This document shows positions 37,984 to 46,788 of a stretch of DNA of 50,112 nucleotides, one piece after another. This stretch comes from an uncultured Rhodospirillales bacterium. GTDB lineage: Bacteria > Pseudomonadota > Alphaproteobacteria > Azospirillales > Azospirillaceae. Position 1 is the stretch's first letter; each line of letters starts with the position of its first letter. The notes below the pieces were generated by a model that saw nothing but the letters and a program-made list of their open reading frames with translations, did not search any database and was not told the DNA's origin. The position numbers were made by a program, and so were the translations under genes. The stretch lies in assembly GCA_903931735.1 (NCBI GenBank), contig CAIZDL010000151.1, forward strand, positions 1 through 50,112, read 5' to 3'.

Positions 37984-38826
37984 ATGGGAGCGTTTCGCTG
38001 GACGGGGATTGCAATCCTGGTGCTGGCGGCGTGCCTCGCGCTTCCCGCTGGTGCCACCGTGGTGCGCACGCTCGGTCAGGCGGGCGACGATAAAAATGAG
38101 CGACTGACCGTTCGGACTTATGAGGGCGCGGAAGTCGCCATCACCATGATTGCTCACGACTGTGCGCTCGCCGAGGGGGGCGATTCGGCGGCGGCTTACC
38201 GGCTTGGGCGGCGCTATCTTTTCGGCATGGGCGTGAAGCGCGACCAGCGTATGGGCGTGGCGTGGATGGCTGCATCCTCCTCGCGGGGGTATGCGCCGGC
38301 CCTTCGGGTCATGCTCCAGGTTCCGAGTAGCATTGGCCGCATCCGCCCATGGTGCCGGAACAATCTGGAACCGGTCCGCGCCGTGCAGGTCCCCGAGACC
38401 GATATTGTGGGGTTGGTCGAACGGATGGCTCCGGAATATGGCCTCGACCCGCGCTTGGTGTTGGCGCTGATTCAGGTCGAGTCGGCATATCGGACCGATG
38501 CGGTTTCACCGAAAGAGGCGGCGGGGTTGATGCAACTGATCCCGGCGACCGCGGCGCGATTCGGCGTCAGGGATGTTCTCAATCCGGTGGAAAATATTCG
38601 CGGCGGTATGGCCTATTTGCGCTGGCTGCTGGCCTATTTCCGGGGCGATCTTTCGCTGGTGCTCGCTGGTTATAATGCGGGTGAGGGTACGGTCGAGCGC
38701 TATCAAGGCGTGCCGCCATATGCCGAAACTCTCGCTTATCTCAAGCTAATCCGGGCAATTTATCCTGAAACCGCTCACAGTTATGACCCTGGTGCGTCGT
38801 CTTCATCCGCATCGTTTCTGCGTTGA
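37984..38826 (+). CDS. Lytic transglycosylase with Sel1-like repeat
   Basis: This is an exported protein of 280 residues. The signal peptide spans residues 1-24 (ILVLAACLALPAGA), with possible lipobox-like sequence LAAC at residues 14-17. Residues about 65-107 form a Sel1/TPR-like repeat (SAAAYRLGRRYLFGMGVKRD, AVAW-type ending). The C-terminal SLT domain has the catalytic Glu166 in ALIQVESAYR, then AAGLMQLIPATAARFG and VLAGYNAGEGTVERY. It likely cleaves septal or local peptidoglycan. The start lies 15 bases after kdsA. A second, larger transglycosylase is at 10.4 kb. Confidence 0.88.
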   Translation: MGAFRWTGIAILVLAACLALPAGATVVRTLGQAGDDKNERLTVRTYEGAEVAITMIAHDCALAEGGDSAAAYRLGRRYLFGMGVKRDQRMGVAWMAASSSRGYAPALRVMLQVPSSIGRIRPWCRNNLEPVRAVQVPETDIVGLVERMAPEYGLDPRLVLALIQVESAYRTDAVSPKEAAGLMQLIPATAARFGVRDVLNPVENIRGGMAYLRWLLAYFRGDLSLVLAGYNAGEGTVERYQGVPPYAETLAYLKLIRAIYPETAHSYDPGASSSSASFLR

Positions 38827-38912
38827 GGGAATCGGTGGCGGTATTGAGAAATCATCCGAGCTTGCCTCTCCCCCCCCCGTTGGGTCTATTTATTCTCCCG
38901 CCTTTCCCTCGT

Positions 38913-40259
<1,347 letters not shown>

Positions 40260-40273
40260 TTTGGCTTAGTCGG

Positions 40274-40311
40274 TTGGTTGGCGGCGTCAGCGTTTCGACG
40301 GCGCCAACCAA
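40274..40311. terminator. Hairpin between eno and the convergent proline-rich gene
   Basis: A 15-bp stem with a single mismatch (TTGGTTGGCGGCGTC against GACGGCGCCAACCAA) closes an 8-base loop. It covers the last codons of the minus-strand gene and lies 14 bases after eno. No T-run follows on either strand, so bidirectional termination is likely but not certain. Confidence 0.6.
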
Positions 40312-40934
40312 TTCATAGCCTTGGCGGTGTGCGCAGGCGCGCGCACCGGCGGGGGCGATGGCTGTGTTGGGTGGGGCTGCTGTAAGAGTTGCTGCGGGCC
40401 TGGGTTTGATAACGCTGGGGTGAGTGGCGGATTGAACGGTGCCGGAGTCTGGCGCGTTAATCGTTGTTCAATCGCCTGGCGCTGCTCATGAGCGGGGGGC
40501 GGGGCAGGGGGCGGCATAACCGGCGCGCTTCTTGGTGGCAGCGACGGAGCCGTTGGCTGTCGTTCGGTAAATGAGCGCCGCAGCGTTTGCTCGATCAACT
40601 CGGCCGCCGGGACCTGGGGTTTGGGGTCTGGGGTCCGGCGCGCGATGGAGGTTTCCAGCCGGCGCGAAGCGTCGCGAATTTCGGTCAATGCCGCCATGGC
40701 ATCGCTTAACAGCGGTGATAATTTGGCCGAATCCTGGCTCTCGGTCGCGTCAAGAGCGCCCAAGCGCTGGCGCACCCGCTCAACTTCGTTTTCAATCAAT
40801 ATTTGGAGATCGGCCGTTCCGGTCAGGATTCGGGTGATTTCCTGGCGCAGGGATGAAATCTCGCACGCCTGCCGGAGCTGGTGAAAGCCAAAGGTGGGCG
40901 CCGATTTCCGATCGGCCGAATCATTTTGGGACAT
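40287..40934 (-). CDS. Hypothetical coiled-coil, proline-rich protein
   Basis: I do not recognise this 215-residue protein. Residues about 16-100 are charged and helical with heptad-like spacing (LRQEITRILTGTADLQILIENEVERVRQRLGALD; LTEIRDASRRLETSIARR), consistent with a coiled coil. Residues 101-205 are very rich in Pro, Gln and Ala (MPPPAPPP, PSPPPVRAP) and likely disordered. There is no signal peptide. The start may instead be an ATG 11 codons earlier, which adds MHGFRVLAVIA; neither has a strong ribosome-binding site. It is read away from the helix-turn-helix gene 215 bases upstream, and both end in proline-rich tails, so it may work with that gene and its ATPase. Confidence 0.6.
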   Translation of the reverse strand: MSQNDSADRKSAPTFGFHQLRQACEISSLRQEITRILTGTADLQILIENEVERVRQRLGALDATESQDSAKLSPLLSDAMAALTEIRDASRRLETSIARRTPDPKPQVPAAELIEQTLRRSFTERQPTAPSLPPRSAPVMPPPAPPPAHEQRQAIEQRLTRQTPAPFNPPLTPALSNPGPQQLLQQPHPTQPSPPPVRAPAHTAKAMNWLAPSKR

Positions 40935-41108
40935 GGCAATTACCGCTAAAACCCGGAAGCCATGCACGAGCCTCCGCCGGGGCTATCATAGCTGATTTCG
41001 CCTTTGCCATAGAAGACGGTCGTTGAGGGCGGGAATCCATTTGCTTGCGCTCGGTCGATAATTTATCTATGCGCACTGGAGCCTCGCGAAGCCATCGCAA
41101 TCCCAGCC

Positions 41109-41133
41109 GAACCAATTGGTTCAGATTGTGAAC
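41109..41133. promoter_or_regulatory. Interleaved palindromes, candidate operator
   Basis: GAACCAATTGGTTC (41109-41122) is a perfect 14-bp palindrome. It overlaps a second one, GTTCA-GATTG-TGAAC (41119-41133). Together they cover 25 bases that end 17 bases before the GTG start of the helix-turn-helix gene. This position would let a bound dimer block transcription or translation start, so autoregulation by that gene's product is a natural guess. Confidence 0.6.
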
Positions 41134-41149
41134 TATTATCGGAGCGTCG

Positions 41150-42292
41150 GTGTCGCTAAAACTGACGGTACTGTGGAAAGGGAGCAAATCGGCCAGCGCC
41201 TCGCCGCAGGCGTTGGAGGATATTGTTTCAAATAATGTCGTTCAGGGCGTAATTCAGCAATCGGGGCGGGCAGCGGCTGTGACGATCAAACGCGATGATC
41301 TCGAAAAGTTATTGGCAACACGGACCGGTGGTGCGCGGAGTGCGCTTCAATCGGTTAAGGACGCGTACGCCGAAATTGGTTTGATGCGGGAAGAGGGCGT
41401 TTCCTGGGCCGAAATTGCCGAATTGCTGGGGCAGAACGGCGCGGTTGGTCGCGACGGGAAGCCTTTTGCTGCGGCGACGGTCCGGGCGGCATTCTTTCTG
41501 GTTGGCGCCGAGGTTCGCCAGGGGCAGGCCGAGGGTGAGGATGTTCCGCCCGATTCGTTTGCCGAGCCGGCAGCGATCAAACCTGTCGTGGTCGCCAAGG
41601 CGCAGACGGACGAGACTGAGAGCGCGTCGGGCTATGAGCCGGCCGAGTTGCCGCCCTTGCCCCCTCTCAGGTCCAGCGCGGCTTGTCTCGAGTCTGAGCC
41701 CATGAGTGCGCTCGATGTCCCCAAAGTCGTCGAGTCGGCTCAAATTGTGGAAAATGCGGTGGTGGAAGACGTGGTTGAGACACCGATCGCGGTTACCATC
41801 GCCGAATTGGTGCCCGATGACGAAGCAGCAGCTCTTGTTATCTCTGAGCCCGAACCCGAACGGGAGCCTGAGCCCGTTTTTGTTCGCGAGCCAAAGCCAG
41901 AGAGCGTCCGGCCAGCCCCGCCAATAGCGGCCCGCCCGGCCCCCTCTGCGCCGCCCCCCCTCCCGTCTGCGCCCCCCCCTCGCGCGTCTGTGAACGACAT
42001 GTGGTTGCTACGGCCGCTCAGTGAGCCGGTGAAGGAATGTTTGCCGAAAGACGAATCGGCGCCTTCGGTTGTTCGCCGGGTGGAGCCACCGCCGATTGTA
42101 AAACCCGCAGCGGCTCCCGCTCCGGTTCGCGTCGCACCGCCACCACCACCGTTCGTGCCCGTGGCTCCGGCGCCAGTCCCCGTTACTCCGCCGGCTGCGG
42201 TGCCCGAAAGACCCCGGGACAAGAGTTTATTTACACACGAAAGCGCGATGAGCTACGACTGGTGGACGCGGCGCATTGATAGCTCGACGTGA
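41150..42292 (+). CDS. Helix-turn-helix protein with long proline-rich tail
   Basis: This 380-residue protein of unknown function has three parts. Residues 1-65 are a mixed basic/acidic start (MSLKLTVLWKGSKS). Residues about 68-118 resemble a small helix-turn-helix module (VKDAYAEIGLMREEGVSWAEIAELL, then GKPFAAATVRAAFF). This pattern is seen in plasmid TraK/StbA/MobC-like DNA-binding proteins: a helix, a G-hS-x-x-x-I turn, then a dGkpft..tlr helix. Residues 140-375 are acidic then strongly Pro-rich (APSAPPPLPSAPPP, PVRVAPPPPPFVPVAP), ending in a Trp-containing tail (SYDWWTRRIDSS). The start is GTG with GGAG eight bases upstream. Runs of seven and eight C occur in the proline-rich part. Confidence 0.6.
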   Translation: MSLKLTVLWKGSKSASASPQALEDIVSNNVVQGVIQQSGRAAAVTIKRDDLEKLLATRTGGARSALQSVKDAYAEIGLMREEGVSWAEIAELLGQNGAVGRDGKPFAAATVRAAFFLVGAEVRQGQAEGEDVPPDSFAEPAAIKPVVVAKAQTDETESASGYEPAELPPLPPLRSSAACLESEPMSALDVPKVVESAQIVENAVVEDVVETPIAVTIAELVPDDEAAALVISEPEPEREPEPVFVREPKPESVRPAPPIAARPAPSAPPPLPSAPPPRASVNDMWLLRPLSEPVKECLPKDESAPSVVRRVEPPPIVKPAAAPAPVRVAPPPPPFVPVAPAPVPVTPPAAVPERPRDKSLFTHESAMSYDWWTRRIDSST

Positions 42293-42368
42293 CCATACCA
42301 ATTGCGCTAATAAAAATCTTACAAGATGCCGCGCAAGGACGACGGAAACATTTGAAAGGCTTCATCCC

Positions 42369-43190
42369 ATGCTTGGTTCGATACTTGTCCTGAATGATCG
42401 CGGGGGTGTGGGCAAGACGTTGCTGTCGCACCACCTCCTCGCCACCGCGATGCTGGAGGGGCTGGCCCTGCGCGTTGTCGAGTACGAGGTTAATGAACGT
42501 CTTGCTCGGCTGTTTGGTCCGGAAGTGGTGGAACATCGGCGAATTTCGCAGGATTTCGTCAACTTGATGGGGTCCGGCGGCGACGGGTTCTTTGAGTTCT
42601 GGGATAATATTGGCCCGGAACTTCAACGTGGCGGGCGGTTGTTTGATTTTGGCGGTAATATCAGTCAGTGGTTCTTCAATTGGGCCGAAGTTTCTGGCTT
42701 TGATTACTATGTCGGCGATGGCTCGCGCCTAGTGTTCATGGTGCCGGTCACTGTCGATCTCGCCTCCCTTCAAACCGGAATGGCAACGTTGGAGCGTATC
42801 GCGGCTATTGCGCCCGGAGCCAAGCGGGTTTTGGTCGAAAATGGCTTCTCCGGGTCGTTCTCTCAGCTTGAGGACACTCATTACGCCCGCCGCAAGGCGG
42901 AAATGGTCGAGCGTGAGAATGTTGCGGTGATCACCATGCCGGCCTGCACCGCGCCGGCTTGGGCGCGTTTGACCGGACATCGGTTGGATCAAATCGCGAC
43001 CATGACTCGTGAGGATTTGGTGAAGCTCGGTATGTCACCGCCGGTTGCATCGCGGTCGCTGATCGTGATTCATGATTGGTTGCGCTCGATTCGCCAGCAG
43101 TTGACCCCCTATCTCGCCGATGCTTTCCGTTCGACCCCCCCCGGTGCTGCGACGCGCACCGGCAAAGCCGGGCGGCAAGCGGTGGTTTGA
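42369..43190 (+). CDS. ParA/StbB/TraL-like P-loop ATPase
   Basis: This 273-residue protein has a deviant Walker A loop, NDRGGVGKT at residues 9-17. In ParA/MinD the loop begins with a signature lysine, here Arg11. The next strand ends VEYEVNERL (residues 37-45) where ParA has VDLDPQ and StbB/TraL has VDTDPVN; both Asp are Glu, but Asn42 is kept. The Walker B-like strand is LFDFGGN (Asp93). The remainder fits a SIMIBI fold. It lies 76 bases after the helix-turn-helix gene, on the same strand. Partition, transfer or polar positioning are plausible roles; none is shown. No ParB or centromere-like repeat is seen beyond the palindromes upstream. Confidence 0.65.
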   Translation: MLGSILVLNDRGGVGKTLLSHHLLATAMLEGLALRVVEYEVNERLARLFGPEVVEHRRISQDFVNLMGSGGDGFFEFWDNIGPELQRGGRLFDFGGNISQWFFNWAEVSGFDYYVGDGSRLVFMVPVTVDLASLQTGMATLERIAAIAPGAKRVLVENGFSGSFSQLEDTHYARRKAEMVERENVAVITMPACTAPAWARLTGHRLDQIATMTREDLVKLGMSPPVASRSLIVIHDWLRSIRQQLTPYLADAFRSTPPGAATRTGKAGRQAVV

Positions 43191-43393
43191 CTTTTATGTG
43201 AATCGCAGCACTCCCTCGACTCGTCGGCCGATTCATCGGCGCGACCGGTTGGGGGTGGTGGTGTGCGAACTTTCGCGGCGCGCAGACTTCCGTTGCCCAG
43301 GATTGCGACGGTTGGTAAACTCGGTGGCGAGGGGAGGCGGAAGCCATGCCCCATTGCCGTCCGCCCATAGAGGGTGGTGAAACGAGAGGAAGC

Positions 43394-43834
43394 ATGGCGC
43401 GGAACCTCGTGGCACTCGGTCTGTGGCGGAAAGCGCTGGTGGCCAGTGTCCGTCAAGATGGCCCAGATCTTTCGGCGCGCCAAATGGCGTTGTTGCTGAC
43501 GGTTTATCTGTGTGATCCTCCCCACACCGTGCGTGGCCTTGCTGAAGTTCTTAACATCTCCAAACCCGCTATTACGCGGGCACTGGATCGCCTTTCGGTG
43601 TTGGGTTACATCCGACGCAAGCGGGATACCGAAGATCGTCGGAACGTTCTTGTTCAGCGAACCGTACAGGGTTCCGTATTTCTTAGCGATTTCTCTGAGC
43701 TGGTCGTAAAAGCGGGTGCAGTCTCTCCCGGCGATCTTGCGGAAATCGTGAAGAGTGAGGAGCTGGGAAAGTTGGCGCAGGCTGAATTCAATCGTCTGCG
43801 CGCTCAGACGGTGGCCGGAGATGGTGCATCGTGA
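43394..43834 (+). CDS. MarR-family transcriptional regulator
   Basis: This 146-residue winged helix-turn-helix regulator has the recognition region LAEVLNISKPAITRALDRLSVLGYIRRKRDTEDRRNVLV; DRR in the wing is the MarR hallmark. An N-terminal helix (LVALGLWRKALVASVRQD) and a short C-terminal helix fit the dimer interface. GAGAGGAAGC before the ATG fixes this start over a longer reading 16 codons upstream. Its TGA overlaps the GTG of the NlpC/P60 gene, so the two are coupled. MarR proteins usually respond to small phenolic or oxidative signals; the ligand here is unknown. Confidence 0.85.
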   Translation: MARNLVALGLWRKALVASVRQDGPDLSARQMALLLTVYLCDPPHTVRGLAEVLNISKPAITRALDRLSVLGYIRRKRDTEDRRNVLVQRTVQGSVFLSDFSELVVKAGAVSPGDLAEIVKSEELGKLAQAEFNRLRAQTVAGDGAS

Positions 43835-44733
43835 CCGCACCGTTATGGGAGCCCGACCCGCGACGCCATCCTTGGCGTAATGATCTTGCCGCCATTGGGC
43901 TTGAAGGCCGGGTGCCGTCGTCTCGGTTCGTCGAAGGGCAGGTCCGGCAGGTTCGCCAAGGCTGCACCAGTTTAAAGGCCGCGCCCAACGACGGCGCAGT
44001 GCAAATAAGCCAACTCCTATTTGGTGAAATTATCACAATTTATGAAGACATAAATGGCTGGGTATGGGGCCAGAACAGTACAGATGGGTATGTTGGGTAT
44101 ATCTTATCGTCGGCATTGGCGGCAGATATTCACCGACCGACCCACCGTATTGCCGCACTGAGGAGTTTCCTTTATTCAAAACCGACTCTTAAGCTCCCCC
44201 CCCTTGATGTATTCAGCTTTACCACTGAAGTTCGGGCGGTTGGGGGGGCAGAAAATGGCTACGTTGAACTGGCCACCGGGGGGTGGATATTTGCCGGACA
44301 TCTGGCGCCACTGGCTATGGTTGAGCCCGATACTGTTGCAACTGCCCTGAGGTTGCTCGGAATACCCTATCTTTGGGGGGGGCGGAGTAGTCTTGGCATT
44401 GACTGTTCGGCATTAGTTCAACTTGTGCTTGCCGCTGCCGGTATTAAAGCGCCGCGCGATAGCGACATGCAGCGTGGTGAGGTGGGCATTTCGTGCGGCC
44501 CGGTGCGGCCCGATGGCGCGGGCCTCATCGTTCAGCGCGGAGATATCGTCTTTTTTCCCGGCCATGTGGGACTCATGATCGATCACGAGCATTTGGTCCA
44601 CGCCACCGCATTTGTGATGGCGGTGACGGTGGAGCCGTTGGCGGCTGTTATTTCGCGCACCGACCCGACGCGGGGTGGCGGTTTGCTGGCAGTTCGACGC
44701 CTCGGCTCACCTTCAGCGGTTCTGATGGGTTGA
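43831..44733 (+). CDS. SH3-domain NlpC/P60 (C40) peptidase
   Basis: This is a 300-residue cysteine peptidase. Residues about 35-160 form SH3-like cell-wall binding modules (FGEIITIYEDINGWVWGQNSTDGYVGYI and a second near 130-160). The C-terminal NlpC/P60 domain has Cys192 in LGIDCSALVQLVL, His245 in FPGHVGLMID and His257 in LVHATAFVM. It probably cleaves peptidoglycan peptide cross-links. No signal peptide is visible at the GTG start, as in the alphaproteobacterial C40 peptidases with this layout. The start overlaps the stop of the MarR gene. Runs of C8, G7 and G8 lie inside the coding region, at 44196-44203, 44242-44248 and 44375-44382. Confidence 0.88.
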   Translation: MTAPLWEPDPRRHPWRNDLAAIGLEGRVPSSRFVEGQVRQVRQGCTSLKAAPNDGAVQISQLLFGEIITIYEDINGWVWGQNSTDGYVGYILSSALAADIHRPTHRIAALRSFLYSKPTLKLPPLDVFSFTTEVRAVGGAENGYVELATGGWIFAGHLAPLAMVEPDTVATALRLLGIPYLWGGRSSLGIDCSALVQLVLAAAGIKAPRDSDMQRGEVGISCGPVRPDGAGLIVQRGDIVFFPGHVGLMIDHEHLVHATAFVMAVTVEPLAAVISRTDPTRGGGLLAVRRLGSPSAVLMG

Positions 44734-44788
44734 TTGCGCGAGGCATTCCTGTATAAGAGCCGGGGTGATATGGGTTAAGGAGGCTCCG

Positions 44789-45880
44789 ATGGACCTGGGT
44801 TTTCTAACGGTTCCGCTGACTATGGCGGCCATGGCATTTGGGTTCGCGGTGATTACCGACACTCAAACTGTCCACATTGAGAAGATCAACGTTCCAGCGT
44901 CGGTGTCCGGTCCAACGGGATACACGCCTGGCGTGATTATTGCTCACCTCGCCGATGAAATGCGGGTGATCGAGCGCGAAGCTCATACCGGAGCGCAAGC
45001 ACGGTCGATCCAACTTCAAGGGCAGAAAAATTGGCTGATGGTTTTGGCCGATTACGTCAAAGTAACGCCGCTTATTCGTGTGGCGCAGGAGTCGGCTGGT
45101 CTTATTCCGTTCAGCTTCAGTGGCGAAATTGTTTTACACGATAACGATCTGGAATTTGTACTGCGCGGTTTCGACGACAACAGTAAGCCAGAATATATCG
45201 CGACCAGGGGACACCCCGACCAACTCCCCGCTTTAATCAAAGAAACCGCCTATGAGGCGATGCGGGTAATTGATCCCTATATCCTAGCCGCTTACCAGTT
45301 CAAACATGATTACCGGACTCGGGATTTCTCGCCAACTCTCGAGATTATTCGGAGAGAACTTACCAATACCGATACCAGAAACCACAAGTGGATGTATAAT
45401 TTGTGGGGAATGGTTCTTTATCAACAGGCTGATCGGGCTGGCGCGATCGACAAGTTTAAAGCGGCGTTGGCGCTTGATCCGAACTTTGCCTCGCCATTGC
45501 TCAATTTGGGCGTTGTTCTAGCCCGCCAAGGCAATAATCTTGAGGCGATCGATAAGTTCAAACATGTTACAACGAATCGTCGTGGCGATGCCAATCAGGC
45601 GACCAAGGCCGCCGCCCATGCCGAGTGGGGGTTCTCGCTGGCGTTGCTGGGCCACTATGATCAGGCGTTTGCAAAGTTTAAAGAGGCTACGAGTGCCGAC
45701 CCCGGTTTTGCCGATGTCTATTCAAGTTGGGCCGAAGTGTTGAGCGTGCTTGGCCGCACTGAAGATGCGTCGAAGATGACGGCTCGGTCTTTGAAGCTGG
45801 CACCGAACGAAGTGGTCTACACCGAAAATTTGATCGGCTCCGTACAGAATCTTCCCGCCACGGCCTCGATCGTTAACTGA
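44789..45880 (+). CDS. Tetratricopeptide repeat protein
   Basis: This 363-residue protein has an N-terminal hydrophobic segment (FLTVPLTMAAMAFGFAVI) that could be a signal anchor. A middle domain follows (about residues 30-170, beginning HIEKINVPASVSGPTGYTPGVIIAHLADEM). This resembles an N-terminal domain I have seen in other TPR proteins with a VP..L...GYTPEV motif. Residues about 205-345 are three to four TPRs (NLWGMVLYQQADRAGAIDKFKAALALDPN; NLGVVLARQGNNLEAIDKFKHV; WGFSLALLGHYDQAFAKFKEATSADP; SWAEVLSVLGRTEDASKMTARSLKLAPN). AAGGAGG precedes the ATG. It is on the same strand as the NlpC/P60 gene, 55 bases on; its binding partner is not known. Confidence 0.75.
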   Translation: MDLGFLTVPLTMAAMAFGFAVITDTQTVHIEKINVPASVSGPTGYTPGVIIAHLADEMRVIEREAHTGAQARSIQLQGQKNWLMVLADYVKVTPLIRVAQESAGLIPFSFSGEIVLHDNDLEFVLRGFDDNSKPEYIATRGHPDQLPALIKETAYEAMRVIDPYILAAYQFKHDYRTRDFSPTLEIIRRELTNTDTRNHKWMYNLWGMVLYQQADRAGAIDKFKAALALDPNFASPLLNLGVVLARQGNNLEAIDKFKHVTTNRRGDANQATKAAAHAEWGFSLALLGHYDQAFAKFKEATSADPGFADVYSSWAEVLSVLGRTEDASKMTARSLKLAPNEVVYTENLIGSVQNLPATASIVN

Positions 45881-45891
45881 GGATTCCCGGT

Positions 45892-45919
45892 ATCCTTCCC
45901 CGCTTTGGCGGGGAAGGAT
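45892..45919. terminator. Perfect hairpin between the TPR gene and sodB
   Basis: ATCCTTCCCCGC pairs perfectly with GCGGGGAAGGAT across a TTTG loop (12 bp). It lies between two converging stop codons, 11 and 12 bases from each, and probably ends transcription from both sides. No T-run is present. Confidence 0.75.
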
Positions 45920-45931
45920 CGGGTGGTAAAC

Positions 45932-46531
45932 TTAGGCTGACGCGAGGCGGGCTGCGGCAGCGTTCCAGTCGACCAGATTTTCAAGGAATACCTTGAGGAA
46001 ATCGGCACGACGGTTTTGATAATCGACGTAGTAAGCGTGCTCCCAAACATCGGCGACCAAGATTGGTGTCTTGCCGTGGGCGAGCGGAGTATCGGCGTTG
46101 CCAGTCTTGGTCACCGCAAGCTTACCTCCATCCAAAACCAGCCATGCCCAGCCGCTGCCAAATTGAGTGAGTCCGGCTTGGGTGAATGCTTCCTTAAAGG
46201 TGGCAACACTACCAAAATCGGCGATCAATTTCGCTTCCAGTGCCGCAGGGATTTCTCCACCGCCCTGTGGCTTCATTGAATTCCAGAATAAGTTGTGGTT
46301 ATATACCTGACCGGCGTTGTTAAATATTCCCTGTTGATCAGCTTTGCCGGCGGTTGCCTTGACAACCTCTTCCAACGTGAGGGTCGCCAACGGCGAGTCT
46401 TTCGTCAGGTTGTTGAGGTTGGTCACGTAGGTCTGGTGATGCTTGCCATGGTGGAGGTGCAAGGTCTGCGATGAGGTGTAGGGCTCTAGAGCATCGTGAG
46501 CGTAGGGTAACGGGGCAAGTTCGAACGCCAT
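45932..46531 (-). CDS. sodB: Superoxide dismutase, iron type
   Basis: This 199-residue cytoplasmic superoxide dismutase has metal ligands His27 (LHHGKHHQTYV), His79 (VYNHNLFWNSMKP), Asp161 and His165 (DVWEHAYYVDYQNRR). Gln75 in NAGQVYNHNLFW is the second-sphere glutamine position of Fe enzymes, so Fe is the likely metal, although cambialistic use is possible. AAAGG lies upstream of the ATG. Single gene; the upstream 257 bases face the NDUFAF6-like gene. Confidence 0.96.
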   Translation of the reverse strand: MAFELAPLPYAHDALEPYTSSQTLHLHHGKHHQTYVTNLNNLTKDSPLATLTLEEVVKATAGKADQQGIFNNAGQVYNHNLFWNSMKPQGGGEIPAALEAKLIADFGSVATFKEAFTQAGLTQFGSGWAWLVLDGGKLAVTKTGNADTPLAHGKTPILVADVWEHAYYVDYQNRRADFLKVFLENLVDWNAAAARLASA

Positions 46532-46788
46532 GGGAAAACCTTTCGAGTGGCTGAGGAGATGGAAACTCAAAATGGCCGGGACGGGATCGTCTGGACACCT
46601 CGTCGGCTCGGGCCGATTATCGATGAGATATTGCGCATGATTGTGGATTTGGGAAGGCGCAAAAGCATTATCTGACGATAAAAAAACCAAACGGCCATCG
46701 CGATTTCAAAGATTTATCGCTAAGTTTCGAAGGAGTCCAGAGAAGGTACGCCGCCCCCGAAAAAACCCACCGTTGGAAAGGTGTTGTC

